5,525 nucleotides of DNA from Desulfobacteraceae bacterium (lineage in GTDB: Bacteria; Desulfobacterota; DSM-4660; Desulfatiglandales; Desulfatiglandaceae), in NCBI GenBank assembly GCA_030612945.1, contig JAUWMY010000203.1, positions 1 to 5,525 on the forward strand, in the 5' to 3' direction. A program made the translations under genes and the position numbers. A model generated the notes under the pieces. It did no database searches. It saw only the letters and a program-made list of their open reading frames with translations, and was not told where the DNA came from. The number at the start of each line of letters is the position of its first letter. The first letter of the stretch is position 1. Positions 3,945-5,525 of this stretch are shown piece by piece.

Positions 3945-5525
3945 TTGTCCGGCCTAAGGCTATATACCAGCAACCATCTTGAGACCCTGGCCGCCAGACT
4001 GGCTGAGGTCCTCAATAAGCCGCTGGCCTCACCACTTGACACAGAAGTCATCGTGGTCCAGAGCGGGGGTATGGAGCGGTGGGTATCCATGCAGCTTGCC
4101 CAGCGCCAAGGTGTATCCGCAAACTGCCGATTTCCTTTCCCAAACCACTTTGTCCATGAGGTATTTCGAAAATTTCTTCCGGATCTCCCTGAACGTTCGC
4201 CTTTTGAACCAGGGATTTTGACCTGGAGGATCATGAAGCTGCTTCCGTCCTGCATCACAAGGCCGGGCTTTGAGAGTCTCAGGGCATATCTCAGCGATAC
4301 CCAGGGGGATCTCAAGCGTTTTCAGCTTTCCGAGCGTATTGCAGATACCTTTGACCAGTACCTGCTTTTTCGTCCCCAGATGATCATCAACTGGGAAAGG
4401 GGGCAAGAGGATCATTGGCAGGCCGTGCTCTGGAGGGAACTTGTAAAAGAATGCGGCAAGGAGCATCGTGCAGCCCTGGGAAAGCACTTTCTTATGGCGC
4501 TCAAGGATTCCAACACCAGAATAGAAGGCCTTCCCGAGCGGATTTCAATATTTGGGATCTCCGCACTTCCCCGGTTTCACATGCAAATTCTCTCCGGCCT
4601 CGCACGGCTCACCGATGTAAATCTATTTCTCATGAATCCTTGCAGACAATACTGGGGAGATATTCTCTCTGAATGGGAAATGACAAAGAAGGCAGCGAGC
4701 CAGCCCGCCGGGGATCTCACACCTGAAGAACTCTACTTAGAAAAAGGAAACAGCCTTCTCGGGTCCATGGGAACATTGGGCAGAGATTTTTTTGATCTGA
4801 TAAACGAGTTCGATCTGGAAGAATTTCCGTCTTTCGAGGACCCTAAAGAGGATAATCTCCTTTCCTGTATCCAATCCGATATCCTGAATCTACGGGATGC
4901 GCAACACAAATCGGGACAAAAGACGCTCATTCTGCCGAATGACATGTCTATCCAGATCCATTCAGGGCATAGTCCCATGCGGGAAATGGAGGTCCTGCAT
5001 GATCAACTTCTCCACATGTTTGAAAAAGATCCTGATCTGAACCCTAAGGATATACTTGTCATGACACCGGATATAGAGACTTATTCCCCATATATCCAGG
5101 CCGTATTTGATATGCCGGTCGATGATCCCGGGAGGATTCCTTTCAGCATTGCTGATCGAAGCATCAGAAAAGAGAGTGATATTATCGATGCTTTTCTCGC
5201 CATCCTCGATCTAACCAACGGTCGCTTTGGTGCTTCACAGGTTTTAGCAGTTCTGGAATCGCACACGGTCCAGCGCAAATTCGGTTTCACGGAAACAGAC
5301 TTTGACCTTATTCGCAGATGGGTGGAAGAGACACGGATACGCTGGGGAATCGACGGAAAAAGCCGTTCTGAGTTTGGTCTACCTCCCTCCCCGGAAAACA
5401 CCTGGCGCACTGGCCGTGAGAGGCTGTTGGTGGGTTATGCCCTGCCGGGGCAGGACGAAAAGATGTTTGACGGTGTGCTTCCATACGACCTTGTGGAAGG
5501 CGCTGATACCTTGGTTCTGGGAAGA
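3945..5525 (+). CDS. recC: Exodeoxyribonuclease V subunit gamma, RecC (partial, N-terminal half)
   Basis: The frame stays open for 527 codons to the window edge; E. coli RecC has 1122 residues, so this is about the first half. RecC is the subunit of the RecBCD helicase-nuclease that splits the duplex and recognises Chi, acting in double-strand break repair and degradation of foreign linear DNA. Blocks resembling E. coli RecC occur in the expected order: YTSNHLE near the N-terminus, VVQSGGMERW (37-46), ILTWRIMKLLP (91-101), ADTFDQYLLFRP (133-144), IFGISALP (202-209), NPCRQYWGDI (231-240), HSPMREMEVLHDQLL (342-356), PFSIADR (399-405), RWGID (466-470), TWR with LLVGYA (486-499) and VLPYD. The TTG start is chosen from the ribosome binding site and because the protein then begins MSGLRLYTSN, the usual RecC opening. 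recB and recD probably follow outside the window. No frameshift or internal stop is seen. Confidence 0.96.
   Translation, partial: MSGLRLYTSNHLETLAARLAEVLNKPLASPLDTEVIVVQSGGMERWVSMQLAQRQGVSANCRFPFPNHFVHEVFRKFLPDLPERSPFEPGILTWRIMKLLPSCITRPGFESLRAYLSDTQGDLKRFQLSERIADTFDQYLLFRPQMIINWERGQEDHWQAVLWRELVKECGKEHRAALGKHFLMALKDSNTRIEGLPERISIFGISALPRFHMQILSGLARLTDVNLFLMNPCRQYWGDILSEWEMTKKAASQPAGDLTPEELYLEKGNSLLGSMGTLGRDFFDLINEFDLEEFPSFEDPKEDNLLSCIQSDILNLRDAQHKSGQKTLILPNDMSIQIHSGHSPMREMEVLHDQLLHMFEKDPDLNPKDILVMTPDIETYSPYIQAVFDMPVDDPGRIPFSIADRSIRKESDIIDAFLAILDLTNGRFGASQVLAVLESHTVQRKFGFTETDFDLIRRWVEETRIRWGIDGKSRSEFGLPPSPENTWRTGRERLLVGYALPGQDEKMFDGVLPYDLVEGADTLVLGR

Noticed and set aside
3782..4315. 177-codon minus-strand open frame
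   Set aside because: Most of it is antisense to the well-supported recC coding sequence, and its peptide shows no recognisable family features.
3945..5525. RecC-like gene as part of a separate anti-phage defence system
   Set aside because: The block order and motifs fit ordinary housekeeping RecC throughout; no defence-type partner gene is visible in the window.

Overview
The window looks like a piece of a Gram-negative chromosome of moderate G+C. A deltaproteobacterial (Desulfobacterota-like) source is the best guess. The guess rests on a RecBCD-type RecC, a rhomboid fused to TPRs, a bacterial B-box/TPR membrane protein, and short degenerate intergenic repeats. It is an inference from gene style, not an identification.

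Layout, left to right. (1) The last 29 codons of a CBS-domain protein (+) end at 90. (2) A 260-bp gap holds a good sigma70-type promoter (177-205), a leader with two mutually exclusive small hairpins, and a strong ribosome binding site. (3) A 479-residue protein (+, 351-1790) has an N-terminal zinc-binding B-box-like domain, a multi-pass membrane region and a C-terminal TPR-like domain. (4) A 415-bp non-coding stretch (1791-2205) is rich in repeats. It contains an 11-bp direct repeat overlapping the upstream stop codon, an inverted pair of degenerate 7-8-bp repeat arrays, and two GC-rich palindromes. (5) A complete rhomboid intramembrane serine protease (-, 3681-2206) has an unusually long first loop and a C-terminal TPR-like domain. 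It converges on the B-box gene. (6) A 263-bp divergent intergenic region lies between the rhomboid gene and recC. (7) The first 527 codons of recC (+, from a TTG start at 3945) run off the right edge.

The two central genes are not an operon, since they converge. They do share a design: a membrane-embedded region followed by a soluble helical-repeat tail, which suggests membrane proteins that recruit partners. recC is very probably the first gene of a recC-recB-recD DNA-repair cluster continuing to the right. It faces away from the rhomboid gene and has no evident functional tie to it.

I see no rRNA, tRNA, CRISPR array, transposase or phage gene. The most unusual material is the repeat-laden 1791-2140 segment and the two poorly characterised membrane/TPR proteins. 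Nothing in the window proves a new biological system.
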